Source: Siphonodentalium dalli
Taxonomy: Eukaryota; Mollusca; Scaphopoda; Gadilida; Siphonodentaliidae
Assembly (NCBI GenBank): GCA_032622095.1
Contig: CP136061.1
Location: 61,065,627-61,129,626, forward strand
Length of the DNA stretch: 64,000 bases
Reading direction: 5' to 3'
Positions 24,001 to 39,000 of the stretch are shown one piece after another. The notes beneath the pieces are model-generated. The model did not search any database. It had not been told where the DNA came from and worked only from the letters and a program-made list of their open reading frames with translations. The translations under genes were made by a program, and so were the position numbers. Numbering within the stretch: the stretch's first letter is position 1; each line of letters starts with the position of its first letter.

Positions 24001-27000
24001 TCACAGCTAAATATACAAGCGAAGTTCGAATATGGGTTCCATCCAATTATTTTTACATGAGTTACGGCTATTTTTTTACTTAGAATTTGATCGCATTTTG
24101 GCATTGAAATTAGGGGTATATTAGATATTCTTTGTAAGCTCAAATTATTATTTTATTTTGCGGTAGTAAAATTGGAAATGGCTAAAGGGTGTATTTGCCA
24201 CACTCTAGCGATGCTCTTATTAACCAACAGAAATGTCCACGTTTAACAGTAACATAAGTGCTAGACAGCTTCACATGTAGCAAATGATTCTAGTTCCAGG
24301 ACAGTCACTAATTAACACTTGATTATGATACATGTACATGTATGCAATAATTAAATGTTAAACTGAATTAAATCTGAATAATATCTATCAGAGTGTTAAT
24401 ATTGTCATTGTTCACTAGAATTATACAAGGATTATTTAATAGTGACAAATTCAGTCAGGCAATATAAACTACTGGTACTCAATATGATACTGGCAGTCAA
24501 TGTTATGAAAAATAAAGTTTGCTTAATTGTTGTATATAGGTGATTTCTAAAACAATTCAGGGCCATTTGAGTTTCGCTGTATCATGGAAATTCCAATGTA
24601 TTTTGTGACTGATGGGACATTTTTGCATGAGCTCATACATGAAAACCTAATATATTACCGAAACTGTTGTTGGTGCAAACATGTTAAGGTAAGTTGATAG
24701 GGATATGAAAACATGATTTGGTTGGGGAAGATGAAACATTTTTATATATAATACTTTCATAACATAATTTGTGACTGATGGGACATAATTTTGGGCCAAA
24801 AACTAATCTTAGTCTTCTGACCATAAACTTTAGCGGTGAACCTCCAACTAATAACACTTCTGCAGAATTCGCCCCTCTTATTAAAATTGACATATTATTT
24901 TATATCATTCACACAATTTGATAATATTGTGGCATATGTAAAAATTTAGTTTCGCAATGAAAACATTATGTAACAATGGGAATTGTCATAACTCCAGATT
25001 GGAGTGAGCAATCCACAGATTATCAAAAGTTTCGGGAAATTGGGGATTCATTTTTCCAAATAAACAATATTACTATTACTGCATGAGTATTGAATGTTGT
25101 AAAATTGACCAAAATGGAACATTTAAATGGAATTGACCTTTTAAAGAAAAATGTGGGCGTTAATGTCATACTGCAGTTGTTGACTGTGGAATTTATTTAT
25201 AGCAACAGTAATGCGACAAAGAGCAGATTTTTGTCAGACTCATTAGACATGGAGCGTTTTGAGTATGATTTTAATCAGAACTGGCTTTATTTGTACCTGT
25301 CTTTTTCATTTCCCGATTTCCAATTTAATGACGACATGAACTGTCTTAAACAAAAGTAACATGTGTGCACAGTGCTGGAATATTCCTTTGCTATAATACA
25401 GTTGGGAACTTTCTGATAAATACGATTTATGGTTTCCTTTTATTTAGACAAAAATTAACTATTTATGGATCACTGATTTCAAACACAAACTAGAAAGTTA
25501 AATAGTTGAACTGAAATTCGGAAGTCAACAACCCCTGCTGAAAATGGAATGCCAGCAAACAGTCACTATTGATATTCACCTGCAAATCCAGACAGTTGTA
25601 GGTGTGGCATTAGGAAATAAGAATTTCTTAAGTTAATGGAAGATTCATGTTTTAATAGGGTCTATCATACAAAATATTAATGGTTTATATCAATGCACAA
25701 GTTGCATGTTTATAAAGCATAATTATTGCCACAGATAATTGTGTACACCAATAGTCTTATAGATAAAAATAAAAATAGAATGACACAGTTGCATAAACTG
25801 ATTAACTAGTTCTTGCGATTGCATCTTGTGCCACAAGGTACATGTACATCCTCCAGGTTCTTGTTGTATTATCTCGATGCCACAAACTTGTGCGATAATG
25901 TTAACTAGTTTATGCCACTATATCCTTATATTTTTATTACACACCCTGGAAACTGTAGCTTACAGCATACTAAATATGAGTACGACTTAAGAATTGCTGT
26001 TAATCTAATTGTTCATGTGTATTATTGTATATAATTTCAGAGCAGCACAAGGAAAATCTTGGGTGTCATACAAGCTACACAGTGAGTAATAAAATGAATA
26101 AGCAACACAGGTAGTTAACTGTTCTGATTAGAGCAACACAGGTAGTTAACTGTTATGATTAGTCTACAATACAGGTAGTTAACTGTTATGATTAGTCTAC
26201 AATACAGGTAGTTAACTGTTCTGATTAGTGTACAACACAGGTAGTTAACTGTTCTGATTAGTCTACAACACAGGTAGTTAACTGTTCTGATTAGTCTACA
26301 ACACAGGTAGTTAACTGTTATGATTAGTCTACAATACAGGTAGTTAACTGTTCTGATTAGTGTACAACACAGGTAGTTAACTGTTCTGATTAGTCTACAA
26401 CACAGGTAGTTAACTGTTCTGATTAGTGTACAACACAGGTAGTTAACTATTATGATTAGTCTACAACACAGGTAGTTAACTGTTCTGATTAGTGTACAAC
26501 ACAGGTAGTTAACTGTTCTGATTAGTGTACAACACAGGTAGTTAACTATTATGATTAGTCTACAACACAGGTAGTTAACTGTTATGATTAGTCTACAATA
26601 CAGGTAGTTCACTGTTCTGATTAGTGTACAACACAGGTAGTTAACTGTTATGATTAGTGTACAACACAGGTAGTTAACTATTATGATTAGTCTACAACAC
26701 AGGTAGTTAACTGTTCTGATTAGTGTACAACACAGGTAGTTAACTGTTCTGATTAGTGTACAACACAGGTAGTTAACTGTTCTGATTAGTGTACAACACA
26801 GGTAGTTAACTGTTATGATTAGTCTACAATACAGGTAGTTAACTGTTCTGATTAGTCTACAACACAGGTAGTTAACTGTTCTGATTAGTGTACAACACAG
26901 GTAGTTAACTGTTCTGATTAGTGTACAACACAGGTAGTTAACTGTTATGATTAGTCTACAATACAGGTAGTTAACTGTTCTGATTAGTGTACAACACAGG

Positions 27001-30000
27001 TAGTTAACTGTTATGATTAGTCTACAATACAGGTAGTTAACTGTTCTGATTAGTCTACAACACAGGTAGTTAACTGTTCTGATTAGTGTACAACACAGTT
27101 AGTTAACTGTTCTGATTAGTGTACAACACAGGTAGTTAACTGTTATGATTAGTCTACAATACAGGTAGTTAACTGTTCTGATTAGTCTACAACACAGGTA
27201 GTTAACTGTTATGATTAGTCTACAATACAGGTAGTTAACTGTTCTGATTAGTCTACAACACAGGTAGTTAACTGTTCTGATTAGTGTACAACACAGGTAG
27301 TTAACTGTTCTGATTAGTGTACAACACAGGTAGTTAACTGTTATGATTAGTCTACAATACAGGTAGTTAACTGTTCTGATTAGTCTACAACACAGGTAGT
27401 TAACTGTTCTGATTAGTCTACAACACAGGTAGTTAACTGTTATGATTAGTGTACAACACAGGTAGTTAACTATTATGATTAGTCTACAACACAGGTAGTT
27501 AACTGTTCTGATTAGTGTACAACACAGGTAGTTAACTGTTCTGATTAGTGTACAACACAGGTAGTTAACTGTTATGATTAGTGTACAACACAGGTAGTTA
27601 ACTGTTCTGATTAGCCTACAACACAGGTAGTTAACTGTTCTGATTAGTGTACAACACAGGTAGTTAACTATTATGATTAGTCTACAACACAGGTAGTTAA
27701 CTGTTCTGATTAGTGTACAACACAGGTAGTTAACTGTTCTGATTAGTGTACAACACAGGTAGTTAACTGTTATGATTAGTCTACAACACAGGTAGTTAAC
27801 TGTTCTGATTAGTCTACAATACAGGTAGTTAACTGTTCTGATTAGTGTACAACACAGGTAGTTAACTGTTATGATTAGTGTACAACACAGGTAGTTAACT
27901 GTTATGATTAGTGTACAACACAGGTAGTTAACTATTCTGATTAGTGTACAACACAGGTAGTTAACTGTTATGATTAGTCTACAATACAGGTAGTTAACTT
28001 TTATGATTAGTCTACAATACAGGTAGTTAACTGTTCTGATTAGTGTACAACACAGGTAGTTAACTGTTCTGATTAGTGTACAACACAGGTAGTTAACTAT
28101 TATGATTAGTCTACAATACGGGTAGTTAACTGTTCTGATTAGTGTACAACACAGGTAGTTAACTATTATGATTAGTCTACAATACAGGTAGTTAACTGTT
28201 CTGATTAGTCTACAATACAGGTAGTTAACTGTTCTGATTAGTGTACAACACAGGTAGTTAACTATTATGATTAGTCTACAATACAGGTAGTTAACTGTTC
28301 TGATTAGTGTACAACACAGGTAGTTAACTATTATGATTAGTCTACAATACAGGTAGTTAACTATTATGATTAGTCTACAATACAGGTAGTTAACTGTTCT
28401 GATTAGTGTACAACACAGGTAGTTAACTATTATGATTAGTCTACAACACAGGTAGTTAACTATTATGATTAGTCTACAACACAGGTAGTTAACTATTATG
28501 ATTAGTCTACAACACAGGTAGTTAACTGTTCTGATTAGTGTACAACACAGGTAGTTAACTATTATGATTAGTGTACAACACAGGTAGTTAACTGTTCTGA
28601 TTAGTGTACAACACAGGTAGTTAACTATTATGATTAGTCTACAATACAGGTAGTTAACTATTATGATTAGTCTACAATACAGGTAGTTAACTATTATGAT
28701 TAGTCTACAATACAGGTAGTTAACTATTATGATTAGTGTACAACACAGGTAGTTAACTATTATGATTAGTGTACAACACAGGTAGTTAACTATTATGATT
28801 AGTGTACAATACAGGTAGTTAACTATTATGATTAGTCTACAATACAGGTAGTTAATTGTTCTGATTAGTGTACAACACAGTTAGTTAACTATTATGATTA
28901 GTGTACAATACAGGTAGTTAACTATTATGATTAGTCTACAATACAGGTAGTTAACTGTTCTGATTAGTGTACAACACAGGTAGTTAACTGTTATGATTAG
29001 TGTACAACACAGGTAGTTAACTGTTATGATTAGTGTACAACACAGGTAGTTAACTATTCTGATTAGTGTACAACACAGGTAGTTAACTGTTATGATTAGT
29101 CTACAATACAGGTAGTTAACTGTTATGATTAGTCTACAATACAGGTAGTTAACTGTTCTGATTAGTGTACAACACAGGTAGTTAACTATTATGATTAGTC
29201 TACAATACAGGTAGTTAACTGTTCTGATTAGTGTACAACACAGGTAGTTAACTATTATGATTAGTGTACAATACAGGTAGTTAACTATTATGATTAGTGT
29301 ACAATACAGGTAGTTAACTATTATGATTAGTGTACAATACAGGTAGTTAACTATTATGATTAGTGTACAATACAGGTAGTTAACTATTATGATTACTGTA
29401 CAATACAGGTAGTTAACTGTTATGATTAGTGTACAATACAGGTAGTTAACTGTTATGATTAGTGTACAACACAGGTAGTTAACTGTTCTGATTAGTGTAC
29501 AACACAGGTAGTTAACTATTCTGATTAGTGTACAATTTTACTCTTGTGAAGTTGTGAGATGTGGAGGATTATTTTCATGAAAATGCTAGCCAACTGAAAA
29601 TAACACTCCCATCTCACAACAGGAAAACATTGTAGATTACCAAGAACATTTGTCTTCAGAAGATATTTTCAGTTTGCCACCAGCCAAACTTTATACATGC
29701 ATCACATAGGCCTTCCACTTTTAAAAAGCTATAATTGATCAACCTTTTCCATTAAATTAATGTATAAGGATACCAAACAACACAAATACATGATGTCATA
29801 TTACAGCGCTGAGAGTGATAATAACAGCATGGTGCACTGGTGCACATTAATTGAGGCTTCTGGAAGTGGAAATATGATTTATATATTTGATGGAAAATGT
29901 GATGAAAAGTGGAGAAGTGGATAGAATGACAATTATTAAATCTGTTTTCTGATCTGCTTTAAAAGCCTGTTCTTCAATCGATCAAATATTATAAGGCAAT

Positions 30001-33000
30001 CACAAGCGAGAAATATGTTAGTGAAGAATAACTTTGAAAACAATAAAATTAGTACTTTATCCTATGAGTGGTGACTCAATTCGCGAAGTTTTGCTGTATA
30101 GAATTTATTTCAGCTAACGATCCCAATGGTGTATGAATCATACTCATTGAGATCCAAAAACTACTCCTAATATCCTTCTAATTTCAGTATGGTAACTGCT
30201 GAAAGCCAATTATTACGATTCTGGATCATCGCTTTTGTATCTCACAAAAGCAGAAAAACAGCAGTAAATTGGTGAATGTTCTCGACTGTATATAACTTTC
30301 CCAAATTTATATAACATTAACCTTACAGCTTTACAAAAACAATATTAAACAGTCATGATGCACTCAAACCTCCAAATTTGGTCTATGTAAATTAGAAGTA
30401 GGGAAAAAATAAGTTGATAAATACACAGGATATCGATCTACAGGCTTTATATACTATACATGTATTATGGAAAAAAATGCCAACGTCTTAGCAACTTTAA
30501 ATTTTTCGTACATAAGTGATATAAACGCTCTTTATGTTTGCCATAGATTACAAAGCCTTAAGAAATGCTCTTTTTTGTTCAATGGTACAGAAAAAACCCA
30601 ATTTTTTCTAAATCCTGTAAGATTTTCTGCAGCATATAAACTCATTCGATATATAATTAAACATATTTATCCACCTATTCTGATCCAGGATATGATGTAA
30701 CCATGTAATAAAAGTGAGCATCAAACTGCCACGGGGGTTTAACATTTTAACCCTTTCTATACTAGAAGAATTGTTTTCCCATCTGTTAAAAATGTACACA
30801 TTGGAATGGTCTATTATGCATCTGGAGGGGTTTTCAGGAAAAATAAGCAGACAACATATAATAGAAGTACAGAAGGAGTACTATTTAATGGAGGAAAATG
30901 TTCAGATAGTAAGTTAACTGGTTGTTTGTTGAACTTATTATCGGAACATTTCCTAAGGGAACTACTCGTCAATGAGTATTTAGTAAAGAAAGGTTTAAGT
31001 GACCTTACAAACATGCTTTCATCATAGATTTACCTGGTGTCCATGGAGAACTGACTTGCCAAGGCTTATCATCAGATGGGAGGCCTTATGTGACAGGGTC
31101 TGATGGATTCACAGTTAGTGATGTGTCAGAGGTTAGTTCTAATTTACATCTTAACCCTTTCATTGACGGGAGATGCGCTGGTGCAGCATTAAAGACCCTG
31201 TACCAGTGCATTCTCTTATATATGCGAGTCAACCATAGGTTGCCACGCATATATAAGAAAATCCCACAGGTTAGTTCTAATTTATATCTTAAGCCTTTCA
31301 TGACGGGAGATGCGCTGGCGCAGTATTAAAGACCCTGTACCAGTGCATTCTCTTATATATGAGAGTCAACCATAGGTCGCCACGCATATATAAGAAAATC
31401 CCATAGGTTAGTTCTAATTTATATCTTAACCCTTTCATGATGGGATATGCACTGGCACAGCATTAAAGACCCGGTACCAGTGCATTCTCTTATATATGAG
31501 AGTCAACCATAGGTCGTCTCGCATATATAAGAGAATATTGCACTGGCTTACAAGATCAAGATAAATATTGTTAGGCCAATGTATTCTCTTATATATGCAA
31601 GGTGACCTATGGCCGACTCGCATATATAAGAGAATGCATTGGCACAGGGTTTTCATAAAAATTCAGGACGCTCCAGTCATCAAAGGGTTAAAGGCACGTA
31701 TGGTCTTCTTTATAGGTTAAAATTTAGAAATAACAGTTTCCAAAGTATGAAATATTCCTCAAGAATATAGTATAGTATAATGATAGTATGAATGAGATTT
31801 TTCCACAAAACACACTTTCTGTGAGCCAAATGTTTGTTAGAATACAGCATGTAAAGAGTCAGCGACAAGGAAAACACCCAACACCGTGACAATTATTTTA
31901 GGAGAGTGATCACGGTGACCCATTCAATGCTGAAATTTTGAGAGGCAATGATTCGCGAGCGCAATGCCAGTGTATTGTAACAACTTTTTAACCGAAGTTC
32001 CCTTAGTGTGGTCTCCGGCTCTCCCCTGTGTTGAGTGTTATGCTCTACATACTGTACTGTAACATAACTTAGCTTTTGTTTACTAACACAGCATACAAAC
32101 TTGACAATAACATACTATTTACGTGATATTTATGATCGTCATAAATAACAAAGGATGTCTATATTTTAATATTTTGTCTGTTTATGGCGGTTTTAACCCT
32201 TTGAGTGCCAGGGGCAGATCTCATCGGTCCTAAACCTACAAAATAAGTCTGTTAAAGAATATAAGAATAAATTATTAAAATTGTAAAAAAAATAAAAATA
32301 AAAAAAATAAAAATGTTAGGCCAATGCATTCTCTTATATATGCGAGGCGACCTATGGTCGACTCGCGCATATATAAGAGATTGCATTGGCACAGGGTATA
32401 TGGGTTGATACAAAAATCGAGCTGGCACTCAAATGGTTAATGGATGTGACTATTTTAACAACAATACCCAGCGCGAAGGCCATCCATATCTTTAACAGTT
32501 AATATGCATGTACACTGATTTGTACAGTCTGAATGAACCCAGGGTATATATATTAGCTACGCATTTGATAGTCTCGAACAAATAGCAGAGAATCCCATCA
32601 CATACTTTAAAAAATATATTTAATGTGACAGATTTGCAATTGGCCCACAGACAATTCTGGTCGAGGTCGATCATGGTGTTCATTTTGTGAATGGAACGGA
32701 TGCCATGCATATAACATATTTATAACACTCAATCAACCTGAGAAAAATTACAATTGGTGATGGGTTTCGGTTCGCAATTAAGTATTGTTTTGGTGACTAT
32801 TAATACATAATTCATGCAGTCTAAATCGTTTTTAGATTTTATGTCAGCCACACCAGGGTGCCAAGTTAGATGGTTCCATTTACACACTCTGACTACAGGC
32901 TGATAATTTTTTTAGAGTTGTGGGAAATATATCATAATTACATGTATCTGGACTCCTGTAGAAATAACATTTGACAATAAACAAGGTGTTTTGTAGGTTC

Positions 33001-36000
33001 TACCAGAATTAATTTAATATATTGCTCTTTCACTTCCTACAGATAATAAAACGTGTGATGTCCCACAGATTTGTCTAACTCTTGAAATACCCATTAGTGT
33101 CGTGGAATCAAGATGATTTTGTGAGTTTACACAGTCTGTCTCTATAATTATGCAAGTTGAATTCGGCAAATTAGACTGTGTAAAGTGGGCATTAAAGGTA
33201 TTTACAGTAAATAACTTGGATAACTTTCATTGGTCGAGGGCTGATTGGGGTGCAATGAATTAACTTTCATCTATTTACAGTAATATGTAAGTTTGGACTG
33301 TAGTATATCAATGCAGCATTTGATATTCAATGAAATAGAGCGATAATTTGAGCACATGACATGTGTACACATGATCATCATGACATTAATGATATTTACA
33401 GTTAATAAAGGTCGGTCACCAGACCTCATTGGATAACCTTCATTGGTCTAGGGCTGATTTAGGGTGTTATGTACTAAGTTTAATCTATTTACAGTAATTT
33501 GTAAGTTTTCTCATTACAGAAACATATTTCGGTCACATACACAGAGCAAAATAGGTCAAGGTGCACAAGATTTTTTTCCCCAAATGACACATACAGAGAC
33601 ATACATAAAGAAAGGAAAACAGTGAGTAGACATATGCATTGTGACAAAGGCCTTGTTGCATATTTTATTGTTCATATATCTGCAGTCATATACATATAGC
33701 AGGCACACGCTAACTACGATTCATTTCTATTTCATTAACCCTTTATATCCCATACAGTCTCAACAGCACTCTATCCTTCAAAAAGCCTTCACCATTCAAA
33801 TCAACGAATTTGTACATGTTTGATACTGTATTTGATACTGTACTGGATTTGATACTGTCACAATCTGGTCAATCAGAAAATAACATGCTGAGACTATTGT
33901 TGGATTTTGTGAAATTAATGCTATTTACATAATAGAAGATGATTTTGACATAACTGCATCACATTTTACACTTCAAGTATAAACAGAATATTATCTGTTA
34001 AATCTGTTTACTAGTTTGTATTCTGTTACATGATTGGTCAATAGCTACACAATATGGGTCTGTCTGTCATGTATTACATGGTAGCACCTCTCTGGTAATT
34101 ACAACTCCCCTCCATATAATACAGGAGTCTTGTTCCGGAAATTACTACATTACTAATCATATCCATTGACTCCTGACTGGGTACTGAATTAACGTAAAGT
34201 TCATTGCGATAACTGTAAATGTAGTATGAGGTAACTTAATGAAGGCTACCCTTGTATCTGGCATGTCTCTATTTATGTTCTCTTTATAGCTCAACTTGAC
34301 AAAGTCAAGATTGAGCTATTTTCATTATTTGGTCATCTGTGGTCCGTCCATCAACAATTTCTGTTAGCACACCCTACATGTCACATCTTTCATCCAATCA
34401 TCACCATACTTCATATGGATCTATCGGGTGACCTCTAGATGGGAGCCATAAATTTTTTCCAAAATTTGTCAGAAAACATGGCCGCCAGCAGCCATCTTTG
34501 ATTTCAAATTGAATACATCAGCACACCCTGCAGCCAGCATTTATTAGAGAATTGTTTTGAAAATTTACAGATATGTTCGGGATTACTTCTAGATGGAAGC
34601 TATCAAATTTGAACAAATTTCGATGAAAAACATGGCTTCCAGCAGCCCTCTTGGATTTTACTCTTTGCATCACTAAATCCTTTGGCACGCCCTACAGACC
34701 ACATCATTCATCTGATCATCACCAAACTTCAAATGAATCTGTTGGGTGACCATTAGATTGGAGCCATAAGATTATTCTGAATTTTGTTAAAAAAAACATG
34801 GCCACCAGCAGCAATCTTGGATTTTATTCTTTGCATCACTAAATCCTTTGGTACACCCTACAGACCACACTCCTCATTCTATCATCACCAAACTTCATAT
34901 GAATCGTCTGGGTGACTACTAGACGGGAGCCATCAATATTTTCCGAATTTTGTATAAAAAAATGGCCGCCAATGTACATCTTGGATTCTACTCTTTACAA
35001 GACTAAATCCTTCAGCACACCCTACAGACCACATCCTTCATCCAATCGTCACCAAACTTCATATTGATCTTCGGGGTGACCTCTAGATGGGAGTCATCAA
35101 TTTTTCCAGAAATTCGTTAAAAAACATGGCCGCCAGCAACAATCTTGGATTGTACCCTTTGTATGACTAAATCTGTTGGGTGTTTAGTATTACATAAACA
35201 TTACCTGTTGCTCCATTAACTGTAACATTTGTCATTAGCCCTCTCCAAGTTGAGCTTCAGTGAATTGACACTTTCATTTATACTGTTTCTTGTAGGTGCA
35301 TTGTGTGGATACATCATCTGGAGGTCTTGGAGTCTCATCAGACTCAGAAGGAAGATTGAGACTTTGGCAAACAAGCAATGGAGAAGTGAGGGTATGTCAT
35401 ATGTAACAATTTGGAGGCAAGATCTTTTATATATTGTTTATCATGAATGGTAAGGACAATTCTGAACCCTTTGATGACTAAATACCCATTGACAAATAGT
35501 TTATTTTGGGAACTGTCTTTAGCTGTTTGTTCAACAACCAGTCTCTAGCTGTTTGTTAACCCTTTCATGACAGGAGCTGCACTGGTGCAGCATTAAATAT
35601 CCTGTGGCAGCGCATTCTCTTATATATGTAAGCCTTGAATATATAAGAGAATGCACTGGCTTACAAAGACAAAGTAAATATTGTTAGGCCAATGTATTCT
35701 CTCATATATGCGAGGCTGCCTGTGGGAGACTCACATATTGGCACAGGGTTTTTGCAAAATTTCAGGAAGCTCCAGTTATGGAAGGGTTAAACTTTTTATC
35801 TGAATATACACTAACAACTCAATAGGAAGCCTCTGTCTTCTGCACTTGTATTATCAAAACAACGACCTAATGAATAATAGACCATTCCAATGTGTACTAT
35901 TATAGCTAAATGTGAGAATTCATTCAGCAATGAAATGTCATGTCAAATATTGAGTTCTCACTCCACTTATGTAAAATAGTTTTGATGGGCAAAATGCAAT

Positions 36001-39000
36001 ATAGCACCAATTTTGCAATAAAAACAATGACTTCATCCACAATTTATAATTCTAGGTTAAAAATAATTTGTTAGTTTAAATGCCAAATAAACAATTTTGA
36101 TCTGGAACTTTGAATACATTGCCCTAACAATATTTACCTTAACCTTGTAAGCCAATGCGTTCTCTTATATATGAGAGGCTCCCTATGTTATGCAAATCGT
36201 GATTGAGGGACAAAAACTGTAAAATATACACCGACATAGATCACACAAGCAGTAGAGGGTGGCGCTTGATTATCTGTGGGAATTATCATATGAACATTGT
36301 CTGATTGTGTGACTTCATCCCACTTGTTTTATAGAGAGAACTAGAAGTTGTTGTTTGAAATAAAAGCCATTTCATCTACACAATGCAATCCCTTCTCTAA
36401 AACTTTGTTTTTGACTCCTTAATCTATATCATTCTATAGACAGGTGAGCATAACACTAATGCCTCTCAAAGTGGAGCTACAGTGTCGTTAACACTTTCAT
36501 TTATTAATGTCTGTGATTATTGCTTCCAAATGTTTTTTTTGGGATAAACACTTAATAATGCATGATCTTTTGGGTTTTTTTTCAAGACCCTACAAACCTG
36601 AAATAAACTTCACCCAATTGTTTTTATAGAGAGAACTAGAAGGTCATCTGAGTGACATTTACTGCTGCCGATTTTTCCCATCAGGCCTCGTGCTGCTGAC
36701 TGGTGGGGCCGATATGCAGCTTAAAATCTGGTGTGCTGAGAAAGGCAAATGTGCAGCAACATTGCTCGGACATAAAGCAGGTATCTTGTCTTAGTTTTAG
36801 CTCAACTTGACTAAGTCAAGTTTGAGCTATTACCTTGGATTTGCGTCCATTTCTTTTGGCACACCTTACAGGCCATACCCATCATCCGATCATCACGAAA
36901 GTTCATATGGATCTTCGGGCGTCCTCTAAATTGGAGCCATTCGAAAATTATTAAAAAACATCGCCACCAGGAACAATCTTTGATTTCACATTATAATTCA
37001 TTGGCATACCCTGCAGCACACATTTATTGGAGAATTTTAATTTACAGCCATGTTTAGGAGCTACCGATGAAAAATATGGCCGTTGTCAGCCTTCTTGGAT
37101 GCACTCTTTGCATGACTAAATCATTTGGCACACCCTACAGGTCACATCACTCATTAAATTAATCAGGGCTCAAAATACATTTAATTTTGCAAGAATCAAA
37201 TGCTGAATCAAGTTAGTCATAAAGCACTGAAAATTGAAAAGTTTTGCGAGAATCATTAGGAGAATCGATTCGGTGATTCTCATCGAATCTTAAGGCCTTC
37301 ATTTGATCATCACCAAACTTCATATGGATATTAGGGATATCCACTAGATGGGTTCCATCAAATGTTTTCCAAATTTCACTGAAATACAGGCCATGTTTTC
37401 TATCAGCTCTAGATCGAAAATCAAACATTTTCGATGAAAATCATGGCTGCCATCTTGAATTTTACTCTTTGCATGGCTAAATAATTCGGCATCCCTATAG
37501 GATCGTCGCCAAACTTCATTTGGGGTGATGTCTAGATTAGAGCTATTGAACTTTTCCGAATTTCATTGGAAAACATGGCCGACGGCATCAGACTTTTTCG
37601 TCACAAATTAATTAGAACTTTACAGGCATGTTTATGATCATCTCCAGATAGGAGCTACTGAATTTGAACGATTTTCAGTGAAAAACATGGCTGCCAGCAG
37701 CTGTCTGAGCATACCCTATATTATGCTATATAGCCCCCATCTGTCATCCGATCATAACCAAACTTCAGATAGATATTTGGGGTGACATCTAGATGGGCGC
37801 TATTGAGCGTTTCCGAAGTTTGTTGAAAAATATGGCGCTAGCAGCCATCTTGGATTTCACATATGAATCCGCAGTCCACATTTATTGGAGAAACCGTTTC
37901 ATCTACACAATGCAATCCCTTCACTAAAACAGTTTTGACTCTTTTTTTATCATTCTATTGACTGGTCAGCATAACACTAACCCCTCTCCAAGTTCAGCTA
38001 CAATGTCATTGACACTTTCATTAGTTCATTATTATGTGATTATGGTCTTACTGATGTCCAGATTACAATGGGTGGTCTTTTAGTTTCTTTTTCAAGAGCC
38101 TAAAAACCTAAAATAAACTGGTAAATCTGCTATTTAGAAAGATGACATTTGACCGTCAAACCTTCGATGAACTGACTCATAGGTTCGACCTGATTTTGTT
38201 TGGTATAAACAGGCACAGTCTGATGTGCCAAACAGGTGGACCAAAAACAAAAGAGGAAGATTGTTAGACAAAATAAATATGTACCGGTAATTGTTTGTAT
38301 GATTGCTCATGTGTTATGTATATATGTACTATGTTGGATATATATTATCTTATTCAACTTGTTAAATTTTTAAGGTATTTTGGACATCGCAATAATAGAA
38401 AAAGGCAGAAATGTTATCTCCTGTGGAAGAGATGGAACAGCTAAACTATGGGATGTGAGTGAGCAGAAATGTATCACCACCTTTGAGGACTGTGGTGGTA
38501 CAGTGAATGGCTGCTCCCTAGGTACACCATATAACACGTGTGATTTAGGAACACCAGATTCTCCTGTCAGTAAGTACCCTTGTTTAACCCTTTCAGTGCC
38601 AAGTCCGATTTTTGTATCAACCCATATTTCCTTGATAATTTTTCAAATTTATTGATTATAATAATGTGATACATTGATGGAAAGCGCTCTTTCCATCAAT
38701 GTATCACATTATTATAATCAATAAATTTGAAAAAATTATCAAGGAAATATGGGTTGATACAAAAATCGGACTTGGCACTGAAAGGGTTAAACTCTTCACT
38801 GCTATTGGGTTCTCACTTTAATTAACCCTTCCATGACTGGAGCTTCCTGAAATTTTGCCCTAATCCCTGTGTCAATGCATTCTCTTATATATGCGAGTCT
38901 CCCATAGGAAGCCTTGCATATATAAGAAAATACATTGGCTTAACAATTTTTAACTTCACCTTGTAAACCAGTGCATTCTCTTATATATGGGAGGCTATAT

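Larger units (their letters stand above)
22314..24785. repeat. dispersed 15-bp motif GTGACTGATGGGACA
   Basis: Found at about 22317-22331 (GTGATTGATGGGACA), 22445-22459 (GATGCGACA variant), 22635-22649, 22658-22672 (last base G), 24605-24619 and 24771-24785, all in plus orientation. The sequence around the copies is unrelated. Confidence 0.75.

Noticed and set aside
26115-26612. 165-codon minus-strand protein of 11-residue repeats
   Set aside because: The frame exists only because the 33-bp period is divisible by three; unit variants show no codon-position bias.
26100-29536. CRISPR array
   Set aside because: The 33-bp units are contiguous with no unique spacers, and the host is a eukaryote; it is a minisatellite.
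38570-38655. PAAF1 exon 7 reading on past 38569
   Set aside because: The open frame continues into a MITE; GTAAGT at 38570 and phase with exon 8 fix the exon end.
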